Assembly (NCBI GenBank): GCA_024654065.1
Contig: JANLIQ010000077.1
Coordinates: 1-7,523, forward strand
Direction of reading: 5' to 3'
DNA length: 7,523 nt
DNA from: Candidatus Berkelbacteria bacterium
Lineage (GTDB): Bacteria > Patescibacteriota > UBA1384 > 2-12-FULL-50-11
The position numbers and the translations under genes were made by a program. Position 1 is the stretch's first letter, and the number at the start of each line of letters is the position of its first letter. Of this stretch, positions 6,182 to 7,523 are shown piece after piece. A model generated the notes under the pieces. It was given only the letters and a program-made list of their open reading frames with translations. It was not told where the DNA came from and did not search any database.

Positions 6182-6334
6182 TTATTTTCGGCGAACTTTT
6201 TGACGAAGCCGGTAGAGCCATGATTGATGTAGTTTCTTGAGATCGGCGCGACGCTCGGTTTCCATCTGTTCAAGTCCTCGGAGCTGACCTTGTAAATTTG
6301 CGAGTAATTGTTTAAGCGATTCGGTAGTTGTCAT
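6182..6334 (-). CDS. Small coiled-coil protein (50 residues), coupled to the methyltransferase
   Basis: A 50-codon frame from ATG 6334-6332 to TAA 6184-6182. Two features make it convincing: its ATG overlaps the methyltransferase TGA in an ATGA junction (6331-6334), and GGAGG (complement of 6341-6345) lies six bases upstream. Hydrophobic residues at 7, 11, 14, 18, 21, 32 and 35 follow a 4-3 heptad pattern (25 and 28 are charged), predicting one coiled coil. The tail HQSWLYRLRQKVRRK is strongly basic with an amphipathic or membrane-touching look. The methyltransferase has the same architecture at its own C-terminus: a coiled coil, then SRRWYGLYTLLGGGRK. This suggests the two proteins pair through their coils, or that the small one is a regulatory or scaffold subunit. 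No family is recognised and no function is assigned. It ends 19 bases from the stop of the convergent cohesin gene, with no hairpin terminator between them. Confidence 0.75.
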   Translation of the reverse strand: MTTTESLKQLLANLQGQLRGLEQMETERRADLKKLHQSWLYRLRQKVRRK

Positions 6335-7365
6335 TTTCTACCTCCACCCAATAGGGTATATAGACCATACCAACGACGGCTACGAAGCCCAGAAATCTCC
6401 GCATCAAGCTCCTTCAAGATTTCAGTCTTTTCTTTTAACTGCCCTGCCACAGCCCTGATCTGTTCAGTTAACGCCTGATTCTGGTTCGCCGTCTCTTCTA
6501 GACTATTTTTTTGATCAGTAAGTTGTTTTCGATCATCGGCAAGTCTGGTGAGGAACATTGCCTCCAAGTCAAGTTTAGCCAGTGCGCCACCTGCCGAAGG
6601 TATAAGTTGGTCCAAGCCTCTCATTAGAGCCTTATTCTTAAACACTACGTAGAAGCTCCTATAGCCAGGGGTTTTGAAATCTCCCATTTGATCTAGATGT
6701 GAGTTATAAAACTGGTTGAACTGCTCAACCAACGGTCGCTCTAAAACGTTTGTTTCTTTCATGAAGTTAAGCAGGATTGATTGCAACCAGCTATCTATTT
6801 GGTTACTGGAAAACTTTAGGTATTCGTACTTCCCTTTAGCTAGAATAGCCTCAACGTTCTCAGCCTTTGGTTTATTGAGTTCGAAGTGTTCGTTTAGCCA
6901 AAGGTGAGGTTTGCCAGTATTTTTTTTGTAGTAGTCGTTGGCTAGAGTCTCGGCACGAGTAACTTCTTCGGATTCAAATGGGGCTCCCACAACTACCAAA
7001 TCCTTAGCTACCCGTAAACACTCGGTTATAAACTTATCCTTTGTTTTATCGCTGATGTGCTCGAAAACGTCGGTACTAACTACAGCATCAAACTGGTTAT
7101 CCACAAAGGTCATCTTGGTTGCGTCGCCTTGGATATATGTGATTCCCTCTATTTTGTCTGGAGGAGGAAGTATGTCTATGACCGTAACAGTTTCTACTGG
7201 ACTTGAGCTGCCTCTGAAGTAATCTACATAAGTTCCTGCACCACCGACATCTAGTAGGTTAATCTTCTTGTTTGAAAAAACCTGACGAATAATCTCCGCC
7301 ACAATATAGTGCCGGGAGTAGGCGTCTGGGGAGGTTCGTTGTTGCTCACTTATTTTGTCTGTCAT
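6331..7365 (-). CDS. Class I SAM-dependent methyltransferase with C-terminal coiled coil
   Basis: A 344-residue protein (from ATG 7365-7363) predicted to transfer a methyl group from S-adenosylmethionine, probably to a sugar or glycan given the neighbourhood. The N-terminal domain (about 15-130) has motif I NLLDVGGAGTY (36-46), the ribose-binding acidic strand VTVIDIL (60-66, D64), GDATKMTF (80-87) and the Methyltransf_11-like motif FDAVVSTDVFEHI (92-104). A middle region (131-260) of unrecognised fold follows, then a coiled coil rich in Gln, Glu, Lys and Leu (about 262-327) and the basic aromatic tail SRRWYGLYTLLGGGRK. Methyltransferases with such coils occur in polysaccharide clusters, where one possible role is capping or chain-length control (inference). 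An in-frame TTG at 7368 directly precedes the ATG; the ATG is preferred. No Shine-Dalgarno is visible. A TAAGAT box lies 12 bases upstream of the ATG. The stop overlaps the next gene by four bases. The gene is more AT-rich than genes to its left. Confidence 0.9.
   Translation of the reverse strand: MTDKISEQQRTSPDAYSRHYIVAEIIRQVFSNKKINLLDVGGAGTYVDYFRGSSSPVETVTVIDILPPPDKIEGITYIQGDATKMTFVDNQFDAVVSTDVFEHISDKTKDKFITECLRVAKDLVVVGAPFESEEVTRAETLANDYYKKNTGKPHLWLNEHFELNKPKAENVEAILAKGKYEYLKFSSNQIDSWLQSILLNFMKETNVLERPLVEQFNQFYNSHLDQMGDFKTPGYRSFYVVFKNKALMRGLDQLIPSAGGALAKLDLEAMFLTRLADDRKQLTDQKNSLEETANQNQALTEQIRAVAGQLKEKTEILKELDAEISGLRSRRWYGLYTLLGGGRK
6341..6345 (-). promoter_or_regulatory. Strong Shine-Dalgarno of the small coiled-coil gene
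   Basis: The complement reads GGAGG, six bases before the ATG at 6334 and located inside the last codons of the methyltransferase gene. Together with the ATGA overlap it decides the start of the 50-residue gene and indicates translational coupling. It is much stronger than the sites in front of most other genes here. Confidence 0.75.
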
Positions 7366-7461
7366 CAACTATAGCCAATCTTACACCAATCTCTGCCAAG
7401 AAGCTCCCCTCTGAAGACTGTAACCCGTGAATCCGGAAATTCAAATAAGGGGTGGTAACTA

Positions 7462-7522
7462 AAAGAGTGCCGTCCTACACTGTTGTTATGTAAGCAATAA
7501 CAGGAGGGAACATGCACTCTTT
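7462..7522 (+). promoter_or_regulatory. Potential leader hairpin enclosing the RBS and start codon
   Basis: AAAGAGTGC (7462-7470) is perfectly complementary to GCACTCTTT (7514-7522). Nested inside, TGTTGTT (7481-7487) pairs with AATAACA (7496-7502) with one G-U pair around an 8-base loop, and TCCT (7473-7476) is complementary to the AGGA of the Shine-Dalgarno (7502-7505). Folded together these would bury both the ribosome site and the ATG at 7512. This could be a translational control element, or a structured end of a mobile element. The inner pairings partly compete with each other, and no energy was calculated. Confidence 0.5.
7502..7508 (+). promoter_or_regulatory. Strong Shine-Dalgarno for the gene at the right edge
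   Basis: AGGAGGG lies 3 bases before the ATG at 7512 (4 counted from AGGAGG). It is a near-perfect anti-16S match and is the main reason to believe that a gene starts at 7512. Confidence 0.7.
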
Positions 7523-7523
7523 A
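7512..7523 (+). CDS. 5' end of an unidentified gene (partial)
   Basis: Only the codons for MHSL are inside the window. The start is supported by the strong Shine-Dalgarno immediately upstream. It is divergent from the methyltransferase, with 146 bases (7366-7511) between the two start codons. The gene's identity cannot be judged. A leader hairpin over the start resembles the arrangement reported for IS200-type transposase genes, which is only a hint. Confidence 0.55.

Noticed and set aside
6331..6334. Recoding of TGA as glycine, as in Gracilibacteria/SR1
   Set aside because: The methyltransferase and glycosyltransferase both end naturally at TGA with complete domains, and the ATGA overlap with a new start fits TGA as a stop.
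7366..7368. TTG start one codon before the methyltransferase ATG
   Set aside because: It adds a single residue directly next to an ATG and has no supporting ribosome site.

Overview
The window most likely comes from a Patescibacteria (Candidate Phyla Radiation) genome, possibly Saccharibacteria. This is an inference from gene content and compact layout: a short Glu/Leu-type dehydrogenase, a secreted lysozyme-like protein of a kind I associate with Saccharibacteria and Actinobacteria, a dockerin and a cohesin on neighbouring genes, coding overlaps of 4 to 17 bases, and mostly weak ribosome binding sites. TGA is used as a stop (for example inside a 4-base ATGA junction at 6331-6334), so the glycine-TGA code of Gracilibacteria/SR1 does not apply.

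Layout, left to right. Positions 1-34 may hold the start of a leftward gene that continues outside the window. An NAD(P)-dependent Glu/Leu/Phe/Val-type dehydrogenase follows on the + strand (139-1257). It converges on, and overlaps by 17 bases, a leftward two-gene polysaccharide unit: a GT4-type glycosyltransferase (2454-3572), then an O-antigen ligase/polymerase-like membrane protein (1241-2470). From a 110-base divergent spacer a rightward pair leaves: a secreted lysozyme/transglycosylase-like protein ending in a type I-like dockerin (3683-4882), and, 14 bases later, a protein with signal peptide, N-terminal cohesin-like domain, two Ig/Fn3-like domains and a C-terminal membrane anchor (4897-6162). 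A second leftward unit converges on it: a SAM-dependent methyltransferase with a C-terminal coiled coil (6331-7365), then a 50-codon coiled-coil protein (6182-6334) joined by an ATGA overlap and preceded by a strong Shine-Dalgarno. At the right edge a new + gene begins at 7512; its ribosome binding site and start codon lie inside a potential long hairpin.

The centrepiece is the dockerin-cohesin pair. The simplest reading is a minimal two-protein cellulosome-like device: the membrane-anchored protein displays one cohesin, and the secreted cell-wall-hydrolase-like protein docks on it through calcium-dependent dockerin repeats. The flanking glycosyltransferase, ligase and methyltransferase genes suggest a locus devoted to the cell envelope and surface glycans. 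The two calcium loops and the domain order are directly visible; pairing between these two proteins and the enzyme's activity are inferences.

No tRNA, rRNA, CRISPR array, complete insertion sequence or convincing rho-independent terminator was seen. No stretch longer than 300 bases lacks a gene.
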